DNA of 64,000 nucleotides, from the NCBI RefSeq assembly GCF_011397635.1, contig NC_064770.1:28723603-28787602 (forward strand), given 5' to 3'. The notes beneath the pieces were generated by a model. It did no database searches and was not told the DNA's origin. It saw nothing but the letters and a program-made list of their open reading frames with translations. The position numbers and the translations under genes were made by a program. Below are positions 32,375 through 43,735 of the stretch, piece by piece (the first letter of the stretch is position 1; each line of letters starts with the position of its first letter). The stretch comes from Epinephelus fuscoguttatus. Its lineage: Eukaryota > Chordata > Actinopteri > Perciformes > Serranidae.

Positions 32375-32821
32375 GCTCTCTGGCACAGTAATACACAGCA
32401 GTGTCTTCAGGCTGCACATTCTGTCCGTTTAGAGTCACTGTCTTGCTGGAAGAGTCTGAGCTGATACTGAACTTGTTCTTCAGTGAATCCTTGTAAAATG
32501 TGGTGTATCCAGCAGCTGCGCTTCCAATCCACTCCAGTCCTTTCCCTGCAGGCTGTCTGATCCAGTGTGTACGAAAGCTGCTGAGAGTATAAGAGACCTG
32601 ACAGGTGATGGTCAGACGTTGACCTGGCTGCACAGTCACAGAGGCTGGCTGTGTCAACTGTTCACACTTCACACCTGTGGAGGAAAACATGTTGAATATT
32701 GAATGAGTGTAATAAGAGTGAACAGTCAGTGTGCTGTGATCATACTGTCAGTGTCTCTGCCTCAGTGAGACTCACAGGATCCAGCAGCCAGCAGCAGCAG
32801 CAGCAGAGCTACAGAGAACAT
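32375..32821 (-). CDS. ighv: VH gene, family A (VH 32.4)
   Basis: Leader 32776-32821 (MFSVALLLLLLAAGS), V exon 32375-32674: CVKCEQLTQPASVTVQ, CQVSYTLSSFRTHWIRQ, EWIGSAAAGYTTFYKDSL, YYCAREP. RSS perfect (32368-32374; nonamer 32336-32344). The promoter holds ATGCAAAG near 32930. Intact. Confidence 0.93.
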
Positions 32822-33301
32822 GGTTGGTATTGAAGGTGATCTGATGGGAGCTTCTCTTCTTCTGCTGCAGCTGACAGCATGATATCAAGTCTTTATAGCA
32901 GACTGTGAGGAAGTTCACTTTGCATAGAGAAGGACACTGACAGGCTATAAAAGAAGGATGAACTGTCCTGTCACATGTAGTCAGAGCTGTGAGTTGTGAA
33001 TCTTTGTTTTGACATGTAAAGAAAAAACATCTATTAAATTAATAACTTAAAGCCTAATGTTTTTATTCTTCACAAAACTTTGAACAATTCAGAGTGACAG
33101 TTACACTTAGGTGAAAGGAATATTTAATGTTCCCAGTCTCAACTACATATTGGAGAACACCAGAGCTGCAATAAAAATTGTCTGAATGAGGAGGTTTTAT
33201 TGAGACTGTGTTTCTCTGAGTGTGTTGAAGATGTTGAACTGAAGCTGATTCTGTGAAAGTGAAAAGCAGAACGCCTAGTATTGACTTAGTTTGACATGTT
33301 G
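32822..33301. other. VH spacer
   Basis: Promoter of VH 32.4 at the left edge, then unassigned DNA. The - strand frame 33063-33353 has no domain. Confidence 0.5.
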
Positions 33302-33339
33302 AGTTTTTGTACAGCTCTGTGGCTTCCTGTGTCACTGTG

Positions 33340-33782
33340 GCTCTCGAGCACAATAATAAACAGCAGAATCTTCAGCCGTCAAGCTGTTCATCTGCAGATA
33401 CACCTGGTCCACGTTGTTGTCTCTGGAAATGGTGAAGCGATTCTTGACTGACGTGGAATAAGCTTTAGTGCTTCCACTCGGAGCAGAAATGAAGGCAACC
33501 CACTCCAGTCCTTTTCCTTCAGCTTGTCTGATCCAGGAGATATCAGCATCATCATCTGATATTCCTGCATATGTACAGGTGAGTTTGTGGGATTCTCCAG
33601 GGCGCTTTACCACTGGTTCAGACTCAGTCAGAGTCTGACTGCAAACACCTGGAGAGAAAAGTAGTGTTATCATCACAGAGCTGAAATATGAACCTTTTCA
33701 AAGAACAGGAGGAGTGCAGAAGTATGTATTCACCAGAAATCCATGATAGCATCAGAAACATTATACATGTAGCTGAAGTCAT
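33340..33782 (-). CDS. ighv: VH gene, family B variant (VH 33.3)
   Basis: Leader 33734-33782 ([16 protein letters not shown]), unlike the MMDYRTG leader of other family-B genes. V exon 33340-33648: [67 protein letters not shown]1 is strongly acidic (SDDDAD). RSS: cactgtg 33333-33339; the nonamer is agtttttgt at 22 bp or gagtttttg at 23. Perfect octamer ATTTGCAT at 33869-33876. A divergent but intact gene. Confidence 0.9.
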
Positions 33783-33868
33783 GGTGGAAATGTGTTGTAT
33801 GTCTGCTCAGTGGTTTGGTCTCTCTTCTTCAGTCTGCAGTGAGATAAATAAAGATGGAGGAGATGAAG

Positions 33869-33876
33869 ATTTGCAT
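33869..33876 (-). promoter_or_regulatory. Octamer (ATGCAAAT on - strand) of VH 33.3
   Basis: Perfect Oct-factor octamer 87 bp upstream of the leader ATG, the usual place in VH promoters. Confidence 0.75.
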
Positions 33877-33924
33877 GGACTCCTCCTCACACTGCTTTTT
33901 TATTTTGACATCATTAGTGGTTGA

Positions 33925-34562
33925 ACAAGACACAAAGACAGAGATCACTGAGAACAGAACTCTTAATCATTTCTTCACATGCAGTTAATTTGGGGTGAGT
34001 TGTGGAACAATCAGTGATCATTTCTGACTTGTGGTTTTACATATAACACAGACTGATCAGTGAGTAAAAAACACAACCATGAGTATTAGAGATAAACCAG
34101 CCTTTGTGTCCATGTGTCTGATACAATCTCACAGAAGTGGATGGCCTCAAAGAGAAAATATAGAAAACTGTTTGATATTCTGATGTTAAAAAGAGCTCTG
34201 AAAAGACTCTGACATGGTGAGACTTGTTCAGCCTTTATACTAAATATTTTGCCAGTACACTAATTACAGACAGGTGTCTTTGGTTTTTCATCAGGTTTAA
34301 TGTATCTACCAGAAGCTGCTATAACATCATATGTCGTCTGGTGTCTGTAGGGATGAATGTATCCATGTAAAGGGATCACAGTGTTGCAAAGCTGCAGAAA
34401 AATAGTCATATAACTGTGGGAAATCATTGATATGTCTGGCAGTTCACTTACACCAATAAATGAAGAACACATATACTATATCAGGGACACACTGCCAATA
34501 ACTTTATTTATTTTTATCTCTGATTATCAGCATGTGTGTGTGGTTGAGTCACATGGTTGCTG
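33925..34562. other. VH spacer
   Basis: No gene or repeat recognised. Confidence 0.45.
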
Positions 34563-34601
34563 GGTATTTGTGCAGGTCTGTTGGTGGTTTGTATCACTGT
34601 G

Positions 34602-35053
34602 TCGCTCACACGCACACAGTAATACACAGCTGTGTCCTCAGGCTGCAGATTCTGTCCTGTTAATGTCACTCTGCTGGCAGAAGTGTCTCTGCTGTAGCTG
34701 AACTTGTTCTTCAGAGCAGCATTTTCATAAAAGCTTCCTCCACCCCACTGATTAGAAATCCAGTCCATTGGTTTTCCTTCACGCTGTCTGATCCAACCTG
34801 TTGCATAGCTGTTATCAGTCAAAGAATAACCAGAGACCTGACAGGTGATGGTCAAAGACTGTCCAGGCTGCACAACCATTGAGTCTGGCTGGATGAGATC
34901 AATACTGTTCACACCTGTGGAAAGACAAATCAACATTATCTCCATCATTCATCTGACTATTCAGTGTTTCTAATGTGTTTATTAGTGTGAATCCACTGAA
35001 AGCTCCTCACAGGATCCAGCTGCCAGCAGCAGTATCAGAGCTACAGAGAACAT
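34602..35053 (-). CDS. ighv: VH gene, family C (VH 34.6)
   Basis: Leader 35011-35053 (MFSVALILLLAAGS), V exon 34602-34914: CVNSIDLIQPDSMVVQPGQ, CQVSGYSLTDNSYATGWIRQREGK, NKFSYSRDTSASRVTLTGQ, YYCVRVS. CDR1 is two residues longer than in family A. The RSS nonamer is ggtatttgt (34563-34571), spacer 23, heptamer cactgtg 34595-34601. It is the only intact family-C gene; a truncated copy lies at 29.7 kb. The octamer position has ATGTAAAT, one change. Confidence 0.92.
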
Positions 35054-35666
35054 GGTTGATGTTGAAGCTGAACTGATGTGAGCTCTTCTGTCCTCTCACT
35101 GACACACACACACACACACACACACACTTCACTTCTTTATGAGGCAACACACAAGGAGGCTGATTTACATACAGTAGTGATGATAGTAAATCAGCTGACT
35201 GAAGTTTATTTAAATGAATCAGAAATGAGGATAAAATGTTCAAGTGTTTTAAGAGAAGGTGAAACTTGAGACTTTAGATTGTGAATGAAAACTAACTTTT
35301 CTGTATTTTGAATGATTATTATCACCATGAAGTTGGATAAACACTTTCGATTCAATCACTGATGCACTTACGATTCACATAATCAATGTATATTTTTTGT
35401 AACAGATATCATGGAAGAGAATCTGACTTTATAGGGGTATATAGTACTATATTTATATCACAAACTTTTAAAATCAAGTGGTAAGATGAATCTATTCTCT
35501 CATTTAAAAGTTAATAACTACAGACACTGATATAAAAGCATCAGAGTATTTAAAATCTAAAGTCTGTTTCTCTCTGTACTGTAACAGTGAGCTGGTGTTG
35601 AAATCATTAGTGGTCTGAGGGCTCCTCCTCTGGTGGCTTCATGTTACAAGTGTTCAGGCACTGAGG
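35054..35666. other. VH spacer with (CA)n
   Basis: CA repeat at 35102-35127, then unassigned AT-rich DNA up to the RSS of VH 35.7. Confidence 0.6.
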
Positions 35667-35705
35667 GGTTTTTGTTCAGGTCTACTGATGCTTTGTGTCA
35701 CTGTG

Positions 35706-36873
35706 GCTCTCTGGCACAGTAATACACAGCAGTGTCTTCAGGCTGCACATTCTGTCCGTTTAGAGTCAGTGTTTTCGTCGACGAGTCTGTGCTGAAACTG
35801 AATTTGTTCTTCAGTGAATCTTTATAGCGTGTAGTGGATCCAGGAGCTACCTTTCCAATCCACTCCAGTCCTTTCCCTGCAGGCTGTCTGATCCAAGCTG
35901 TGTAGTAGCTAGCCAAAGTATAAGAGACCTGACAGGTGATGGTCAGACGCTGACCTGGCTGCACAGTCACAGAGGCTGGCTGTGTCAACTGTTCACATTT
36001 CACACCTGTTAAAAGGAGAAACTGATTTGTTATAGAGTTATAGTTATTGTAGTGTAATGTTTACTGAAGTGTTTATACTGTATCTTTAAGCTGAACTTTA
36101 AAGACACGTGTTGAAGCAATGTACTCTGTGCACTCATACTTTATGTATTCTTATGACACGCACACTCACTGAGCAGTTAAGTATTGTGGTGGATAAGTAC
36201 CTAGGCATCATTTCTAAAAATAGCATGAGGATGGGCTCAGAAACACTGGTGGAAAGTTAGGGGAATTACAGCTTGTCCTGATATGACCCTGGTAAGAGGA
36301 GGCGGTCTTATATTGTCCAGGAAAACATTACGAGTACAAGTAAAGAGGCGGGGTTCAGGATGAAAGGAGAAAAAGTGAGGGCTCAGCAGAAAATATGACA
36401 CCGTTATGGTGGTAGGATGAAAGGGAAAAAAGTGAAAACTCAGCAGAAATGTGACATCGTTACGATCAGAGCCAAGTGGGAAGGATTAGAAAGAGATGAC
36501 TCAGCAGAAAATCTTCACAATAAATACGAGTGCGCAAACAAAGAAATTTCAGTCTTGCTCTGGAGTTTGACTCGAGTTGTGTTGATGCCTGCGTGGACAA
36601 TAAAACTCAGTTGCATCTGATTCTACGTGTCTCCAGTGATTTTTTACCTCTGAGTATGTGAGTTTTTTGGTATCTAGAAGAAAACAACAAAAGTCCGTTC
36701 GAGAACAAAGGAACAAGGTCGCGAGCTTTCTGGCCCAGCTCCCGACCATTTGACTTTTGTTTTACTCTTCATTATGATCAAGTTATAGAGCAAAAGAAGA
36801 ACTGTTGACTTTGACAAATCCAGAGAGACTCACATCCAGCTGCCAACAGCAGCAGCAGAGCTACAGAGAACAT
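35706..36873 (-). CDS. ighv: VH gene, family A, with LTR in leader intron (VH 35.7)
   Basis: V exon 35706-36005: CVKCEQLTQPASVTVQPGQ, CQVSYTLASYYTAWIRQ, EWIGKVAPGSTTRYKDSL, YYCAREP; RSS perfect (heptamer 35699-35705, nonamer 35667-35675). The leader (about 36834-36873, same as VH 30.6) is about 830 bp away, instead of about 90 bp, because an LTR fossil (36048-36780) lies in the intron. Splice sites on both sides are intact. The gene may still work if the longer intron is removed. Confidence 0.82.
36048..36780 (+). mobile_element. Solitary LTR fossil (retrovirus-like or LTR retrotransposon)
   Basis: Begins TGTAGTG and ends TGATCA (TG...CA ends), flanked by the direct repeat agttat (36042-36047 and 36781-36786). 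A related copy is at 44754-45444. Contains a poly(A)-signal-like aataaa in the middle-right third, as expected of an LTR. No internal genes are present, so it is a solo LTR. The two copies are clearly diverged, so the element is not young. Family not determined. Confidence 0.7.
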
Positions 36874-37187
36874 GGTTTATGTTGAAACTGACGTGCTGTG
36901 AACTCCACTGACAGCCTGATGGGATGTTTTTATAGCTGAGGAACAAGGAAGCTCACTGAGTTTGCATAGAATCAAACATATGAAGCAGAGATTAATTTAT
37001 TATTTATGACATATTTGTAATGTAAAACATAAAATATAAATCATTAGATATAACATTATACAGAAAATACAGCATTACATTTTAAAGGAATACTAAAAAA
37101 ATACTTAATGCTTAGGCTCTAACAGCCTGAAAGAAGAAGTGCACTGTAGGTTTTTGTACAGCTGCTCAACCAACTCCAGTCACTGTG

Positions 37188-37622
37188 GCTCTCGAGCACA
37201 ATAATAAACAGCAGAATCTTCAGTCTTCAGACTGTTCATCTGCAGATACACCTGCTGTCTGCTGTTGTCTCTGGAGATGGTGAACCGGCCTTGAACTGAC
37301 TGAGAGTAATAATTGCTGATACCACCACTGCTACTTTGAGCGATCCACTCCAGTCCTTTTCCAGGAGCCTGTCTGATCCAGGCCATCCAATAGCTACTTA
37401 AGTCAAATCCAGCGGCTGTACAGGTCAGTCTGTGAGATTCTCCAAGCCTTCTGATCACAGGTTCAGACTCAGTGAGAGTCTGAGCATCAACACCTGTCAA
37501 ACAAAAACAAAAGTGTGAAATATGTCAGACACACAAATGGAAACTATGCCCAAGCAAGATAGATGAAACGCACCTGCCCAGCCGATAGTAAAAAGCAGCA
37601 GTCCTGTCCTATAGTCCATCAT
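37188..37622 (-). CDS. ighv: VH gene, family B (VH 37.2)
   Basis: Leader 37574-37622 ([17 protein letters not shown]), V exon 37188-37493: [67 protein letters not shown] perfect (heptamer 37181-37187, nonamer 37149-37157). CDR2 is Ser/Gly rich (SSSGGIS). Intact. The octamer position is GTGCAAAA, two changes. Confidence 0.93.
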
Positions 37623-38059
37623 GTTAAACTGTGTGTCCACTGTTCTCTGTCCTCCTCTCTGCAGTCAGATAAGTAGAGGTGGAAGATATCTGAGTTTTGC
37701 ACTGACTCCTCCTCACAGAGAGGATGCAGCCAAATTGGACCTGATATTAAGTTTTTGTTCAATGAAAATGTAATGTCAGTGAGCCCAGTAATTGGGACAA
37801 GGTCAGGAGTTCTCCGCCTCTCATCCAGTGTCACCTGGGATTAGCTCCAGCACCCCACAACCCCCAAGAATAAGTGGGTTTTGCTAATGGATGGATGGCT
37901 GCAATATTAATTTTACAGCCCCCCAAACTGGCATGCCTAAGACTTGTCTGACATATTTCAATTAAATTTGTCTTAAATGCTCTATATTTAGATCCCCAAC
38001 CCTGTTTCTTTCAGAGAAGAAATCATACTTTAGGTTTCCTTACTCCCTGTCACTATATC
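37623..38059. other. VH spacer
   Basis: Holds a short piece of a common fish repeat (about 37800-37900, ggattagctccagcacccc). Confidence 0.5.
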
Positions 38060-38340
38060 AGTTACCCAAATCCTCTCTCCACATCACCTGTACTGCCCTC
38101 TCCTCACTTGAGTCATATCTCACAGACAGACAGCAATTCATCAGCATTAACAACTGCATCATTACCATGGCTATTCTGTCCCAAGGTGTCCCTCAGGGCT
38201 CTGTGCTTGGTCCTTTCCTGTTCATCCTCTACATGTTTTCCCCTCTATAATAACATCTGTCTTCATGGTGTCCACTTAAACTTCACTGCTTATGATGTCA
38301 CACTCTACATATGTACTATATCCACCATCACTGCAACTCT
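38060..38340 (+). mobile_element. LINE fragment, reverse transcriptase (L2-like)
   Basis: Translates to ILSQGVPQGSVLGP-type text: the RT fingers motif QGVPQGSVLGPF, then FTAYDVTLYI where the catalytic YADD-like box has decayed to YDVT. Broken in several frames and truncated at both ends. Confidence 0.7.
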
Positions 38341-38719
38341 CTGCACCTTGACCAACTGCCTCACCAAATTTATTTATTATTATTTATTTATTGTTGTCTT
38401 GTTTCCTCTTACACTATATTCATGCTACAACAATACCTGAAAAATAAAACAATAAAATGAATATAGTATAAAGTATTTTTTTACACATTAAATCGTTTTT
38501 TAAAAAGAAACTGGATGACTTACAGTAGACCATGTGCCTTAAAAAACTCAGAGGGCCACATTTAGAGAATAAAATCAGACCTGTCTTGTGATCACTATCA
38601 TTTGGTCTAAAAGGACATATTGTGTCAAGACCTTGATACAATTTTAAGTGCATATTAAAATGTCTCAGAACAGTCCACAGATGTTCACAATGATTTTACA
38701 TAGTTCCTCATGACTGTGC

Positions 38720-39065
38720 TAAAGGTTTCAGTTCCTGAGTCTATTAATAACAGACTTGAGAGCTAACCGACTGTGAAATCACCAAATTTACATAACTGAA
38801 TCAAACATGAGCTGTTGATTCCAGGTGCTGGGGAGATGATAAACATAACAAAATATAACATAATTAATTAATTTTCAAAAATGTAAAATGTTTGGGGGAA
38901 AAGTACAGTTGTATTGGGTGTTAAATGTTTATAGCTTGTGGTGAAACTTCAGCCAGTATGAACAATATAAAAATAATAAAAAAAGAGGAGGAGCAACATG
39001 AGTCATTATCTTTAAAAAAGTATTTTCAAAAAGACACAAACTTCTTATAATTAAAATAAAAAAGG
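38720..39065 (-). repeat. Inverted relative of the post-IgM segment 14775-15085
   Basis: The - strand matches the + sequence around and after the membrane-mu poly(A) signal: tctttttgaaaata, gttgctcctc, catctccccagcacctggaa, and ggttagctctc through taatagact. Either a dispersed repeat present at both places or a relic of a second mu 3' end in the - orientation. Confidence 0.65.
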
Positions 39066-39631
39066 ACGATTGTAATTACTTCCATAATACTTTGAATAGA
39101 CCAGCACCTTCCTAGTCTTCTCTCAAAGCACTTAAACACTACATGACACATTCACCCATTCACGCACTAGTGGCCGAGGCTACCACAGAAGGTGCCACCT
39201 GCTGTTCATCTTAAATGCACTCATACTCTGATGAAACAGCAATCACAAGCAATTTGGGATTCAGCATTATGCCCAAGGATACTTTGACATGCAGACTGGA
39301 GGAGGTGGGGATTAAACCATCGATCTTCTGATAGATGGATGACCTGCTCCTGAGTCTAAGCTGCTAAGTTTATCAAGAGTGTGAAATAGTTGAATTGTAA
39401 AATTTGAATTAAAAAATTTCAAACATGTAAAAAAAAATATGGTTCAAATGAAAAGCTAAAATTTAATTAACTCTGTTTAAAAAAGACTGACAAGAGCTTA
39501 ATGAACAAAACAAAGTGATTCTGTCTCTGCTTTTCCTGTAATCCAGGTCCAGGACACAGTATTTGTCCACAGGTAACTTGTGTTTAAGGCCTGAAACCAA
39601 AGCAAACCAGCCAATTAAAATGAGTACTGCA
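39066..39631. other. VH spacer, repeat-like
   Basis: 39100-39370 resembles a common fish repeat (ggccgaggctaccacagaag and gtgccacctgctgttcatc). No Ig exon found upstream of the post-mu-like segment. Confidence 0.45.
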
Positions 39632-39670
39632 GGTTTTTGTACAGCTGCTCAACCAACTCCAGTCACTGTG

Positions 39671-40117
39671 GCTGTCGAGCACAATAATAAACAGCAGAAT
39701 CTTCAGTCTTCAGGCTGTTCATCTGCAGATACAACTGCTGTCTGCTGTTGTCTCTGGAGATGGTGAACCGACCTTGAACTGACTGAGAGTAGAGCTTGCT
39801 GCTACCACTACCACTTTCAATCCTGGCAACCCACTCCAGTCCTTTTCCACGTGCCTGTCTGATCCAGTGCATATAGTAGTCACTAAATGTGAATCCAGAG
39901 GCTGTACAGGTCAGTCTGTGAGATTCTCCAGGCCTTTTAATCACTGGTTCAGATTCTGTCAGAGTCTGACCATCAACACCTGTCAAGACAAACAAAAAAA
40001 TAGTCAGTAGCTGTAAGTTCACAGGTTTTTGAAGACAGATTCAACTCAAGATTGGTGAAAACCTTCACCTGCCCAGCAGATAGTTAAAAGCAGCAGTCCT
40101 GTCCTATAGTCCATCAT
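39671..40117 (-). CDS. ighv: VH gene, family B (VH 39.7)
   Basis: Leader 40069-40117 ([17 protein letters not shown]), V exon 39671-39979: [64 protein letters not shown] perfect (heptamer 39664-39670, nonamer 39632-39640). Intact source of the inverted pseudogene at 28.3 kb: Lys and Arg codons here are the two stops there. The promoter has ATGCAAAA. Confidence 0.93.
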
Positions 40118-40657
40118 GTTAAACTGTGTGTCCACTGTTCTCTGTCCTCCTCTCTGCAGTCAGATAAGTAGAGGTGGAAGATATCTGAGTTTTGCATTGA
40201 CTCCTCCTTTGTTCACACTCTCCACAAAGCTTTATTTTTTTGTTGTGACTAACTGTATTTTGAGTTTGAGCATGTCACTGTATCTCTTGCAACTTTCATT
40301 TGGTTTCCACTTCTAACCTGATGTCATTGTTATCCTTGTTTTACTGTAACATTTGAATATGCTTATTTACTCAGCAGAGGATTTTGTCCAAGGCAACATA
40401 CAAAAAATTGAATATTGGTACTGTTTATCAATTATAGTTATTAAGTGGAAGTTATTATATCATTACATTGGTTTTGGTTTGATCAAAACCTTGCTTAGTT
40501 TCACAAAGACCATCAACATTTCATCTGAAGTTGTTTTTTGTCAAAATTGAGATTTTGTGTAACGTCTGGTCTGAGGGCTCCTCCTCTGGTGGCTTCATGT
40601 TACAAGTGTTCAGGCACTGAGGGGTTTTGTTCAGGTGTGATGCTTTGTGTCACTGTG

Positions 40658-41101
40658 GCTCTCTGGCACAGTAATACACAGCAGTGTCTTCAGGCTGCAC
40701 ATTCTGTCCGTTTAGAGTCACTGTGTTGCTGGAAGAGTCTAAGTTGATACTGAACTTGTTTTTAAGTGAATCTTTGTAGTATGAATCTCCAGTATATTTC
40801 ATTCCAATCCACTCCAGTCCTTTCCCTGCAGGCTGTCTGATCCAAGCTGTGCGATAGCTGCTGAGAGAATAAGAGACCTGACAGGTGATGGTCAGACGTT
40901 GACCTGGCTGCACAGTCACAGAGGCTGGCTGTGTCAACTGTTGACACTTCACACCTGTGGAGGAAAACATGTTGAATATTGAATGAGTGTAATAAGAGTG
41001 AACAGTCAGTGTGCTGTGATCATACTGTCAGTGTCTCTGCCTCAGTGAGACTCACAGGATCCAGCAGCCAGCAGCAGCAGCAGCACAGCTACAGAGAACA
41101 T
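40658..41101 (-). CDS. ighv: VH gene, family A, with shortened RSS (VH 40.7)
   Basis: Leader 41056-41101 (MFSVAVLLLLLAAGS), V exon 40658-40954: CVKCQQLTQPASVTVQ, CQVSYSLSSYRTAWIRQ, EWIGMKYTGDSYYKDSL, YYCAREP; coding intact, CDR2 one residue shorter than in its relatives. The RSS has heptamer cactgtg (40651-40657), but the spacer is 20 bp and the nonamer run has lost one T (gggttttgt, 40622-40630). Rearrangement may be impaired. Confidence 0.88.
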
Positions 41102-41961
41102 GGTTGGTATTGAAGGTGATCTGATGGGAGCTTCTCTTCTTCTGCTGCAGCTGACAGCATGATATCAAATCTTTATAGCAGACTGTGAGGAAGTTCACTT
41201 TGCATAGACAAGGACACTGACAGGCTATAAATGGACAGGACTGTCCTCTGTCAAAGCTTGGAATTATAAGGCTTCTTTTTTTTTACTCATTTCTCATTTT
41301 TTGAAACATTAACTCAAAGCCTCTGTGACAAAATCACAGAGCTGGCAGTTATTATTCAGGGTCTGAACTTGATGGACTGTCAGAGATGTTTGTTAGCTCA
41401 GCTCATTATATTTCACACCTGTAATAAGAAACCAAGTAAATGTATGAACCCACCTGGTAGTGAAGTTATTCTTGCATCAGCCGTTCTTGTAACAGCTATT
41501 TGTTCAGATTAAACTGATCAGGGATGAAATGGACTTGGCCTCTCTAAATAACACCTGCCCTGAAAGCACACATTGAGTCTGTACACAGGTAGAGTTTGTT
41601 TTCTCCCTGCTGGATAAGGCCTAATGCTTATGTCTTAGTTTTGTCCTTAACACCTTTTTCATTCATTATGTGTTCAACTTGGGTATTTTTGATCATTATA
41701 TAACTATTATGATTTCTTTCTTCAATAGATGAAATATACCAGAAAATGCCTCACACCTGCCTTACAAAATAACAGATGGGAATATTATTAACCAGTACAT
41801 TGTTATAGAAAAGCACATGTTGGTGAAAAACATAAAAAAGAGGAAGTCACAAACCACAGCCTCTGCTGGTGCTTTCACAGTGTTTTATTTTATTTTATTT
41901 TTTTTTCTCGGTATGTGGAGGTATGATGTTGGTTTGACATGACATTTTCGATAATCTCTTG
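41102..41961. other. VH spacer
   Basis: Sequence repeated at 48.5-49.15 and 51.5-52.25 kb as part of the A-D duplication (for example ggatgaaatggacttggcct). T-rich tract at about 41885-41905. No gene. Confidence 0.6.
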
Positions 41962-41975
41962 CTGCCCCCTGCTGG
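41962..41975 (-). promoter_or_regulatory. CTCF-like motif beside VH 42.0 RSS
   Basis: On the - strand CCAGCAGGGGGCAG, an exact core CTCF consensus, 25 bp outside the RSS nonamer. Equivalent sites flank the other two family-D VHs. Motif match only. Confidence 0.55.
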
Positions 41976-42038
41976 TGATTGTAAACATCAGACGTTTTAG
42001 GTTTTTGTAAAGCCTCTCTGCTTACTTGTATCAGTGTG

Positions 42039-42500
42039 TGTGGCTGGCACAGTAATACACAGCAGAGTCCTCAGGCTTTAGGTTGGACAGTCTCAGATAC
42101 ACCATGCTGTTGCTATTATCTCTGGTGATTTCTATACGTCCTTGCACACTGCTGACATAACTTGTTTTACTTGCATCACTCCAAATAGTCCCAATCCATT
42201 CCAGTGCTTTCCCTGCAGGTTGTCTGATCCAGTGCATTCCATGCTGACTGAAAGTAAATCCAGTTCCCCTGCAGGAGAGACTGAGGGCTTCTCCAGGTTT
42301 TTTCACCACTGACGTGGAGGGAATGGACTCCAGAGCCTGGCCATTCAAACCTGTCAAAGAAACAGATGTGAAAAACGACAAGTGAGAATGAGAGAGCACA
42401 GAACATTAAATGTTTGCAATTTTTATCTTTGTATTGCAGCATAAAGTAACTTACAGGGCAGACAGAGCACTGTCAGCAGAACAGACAGTTTGTCCATCAT
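42039..42500 (-). CDS. ighv: VH gene, family D (VH 42.0)
   Basis: Leader 42455-42500 (MMDKLSVLLTVLCLPC), V exon 42039-42350: CLNGQALESIPSTSVVKKPGE, LSCRGTGFTFSQHGMHWIRQ, GRIEITRDNSNSMVYLRLS, YYCASH. The RSS has nonamer ggtttttgt 42000-42008, 23-bp spacer, heptamer cagtgtg 42032-42038 (one change). Perfect octamer 82 bp before the ATG. Intact. Confidence 0.92.
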
Positions 42501-42581
42501 CTTGAGACTGAAGATGTGAACTGCTACACACTAACCAAGAAGCCAGTGGGAGGACAGAAGTATACCTTCTGAAAACTCTGG

Positions 42582-42589
42582 ATTTGCAT
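42582..42589 (-). promoter_or_regulatory. Octamer of VH 42.0
   Basis: ATTTGCAT on + (ATGCAAAT on -) at the usual promoter distance. Confidence 0.78.
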
Positions 42590-42939
42590 TGGGATTTTTT
42601 TGAGGGAGGGGCTAATATAAGATATTGTTCAAATACAAGAGAAGAATATGTTACATGGATGTTTTTACAGCACTGGTTTCACTGACAAATGGATTCACTT
42701 GCTACAATACTTTGTGGTTTTGATTCATTCAAACAACCATATTATTGGAGCAAAGTTTGACAAAGTCAGCCCTCCTTGCAAGTATTATTAGTATAATTTA
42801 TTTATTTGCAATGTCTCCTGGGTTGTTTCTGTTTCCATGAGCTCATCAGGAGTGTCTGAAAAAGGATTTGTATCAGGAAGGAGACAGGTGGTGGACAGAA
42901 ACTACAGGAACACTGAATGAACCTGTTTCATATTTCAGC

Positions 42940-43410
42940 AACTTGAATCTTCTCTCATTATCACCTGTACTGCCCTCTCCCAAGTTCAGTCATATCTCAC
43001 CATACAGCCACATGATTGGAGTAATCTTGCACACTGACTTCTCCGTTAAACACCATGCCTATCTCATCACCAAAACTGCATTTCTCAAGTTGTAAAACAA
43101 AATTTATCTTCACACATCTCTGTCTTTCTGCTGCTGAATCACCTAATCGATGACTTCATCACATCCAGACTTGACTGCTGTAATAGAAGTCTTTATGGTA
43201 CACCCTACAAACTCCTGAGACTCCAGTACATCCAGAACAAAGCTACTCACTCAGTCCTGCAACCACATCACTCTTGTCCAACAGACACAATTTAAGTTCT
43301 CCTCTACACTGAACAAGTTCTCCATGACCAGACACTCTCCTTACCTCACCAGCATCACCAACCTCCTCCACTCCCACACTCTTTCCCACAACTGACTGAT
43401 GCTAATAATA
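42940..43410 (+). mobile_element. LINE 3' fragment (L2-like), copy 1
   Basis: Broken frames resemble the C-terminal end of L2-clade ORF2: GVILHTDFSVKHHAYLITKT, a CLSAAES-like box, and RLDYCNS-like and YIQNSA-like runs. Related pieces at 47130-47520 and 50130-50590 were carried along in the VH duplications. Confidence 0.6.
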
Positions 43411-43735
43411 ATTGTGTTTTGTTTTATTGTTTGTTTTCCAGTATTGATGTTCTGGAAGTAAAACTGACTTCATAAAGATTTTCTTTTTTTAGATGATAAA
43501 CCTTTAAAGCATTTTTTAATACTTAAATTTTTTTAAATAAAATATGTGAAAGCACAATTATTATATAAATGTGGGATACAATACATAAATGTAATATTTC
43601 TCTCTGTACTGTAACAGTGAGCTGGTGTTGAAATCATTAGTGGTCTGAGGGCTCCTCCTCTGGTGGCTTCATGTTACAAGTGTTCAGGCACTGAGGGGTT
43701 TTTGTTCAGGTCTACTGATGCTTTGTGTCACTGTG

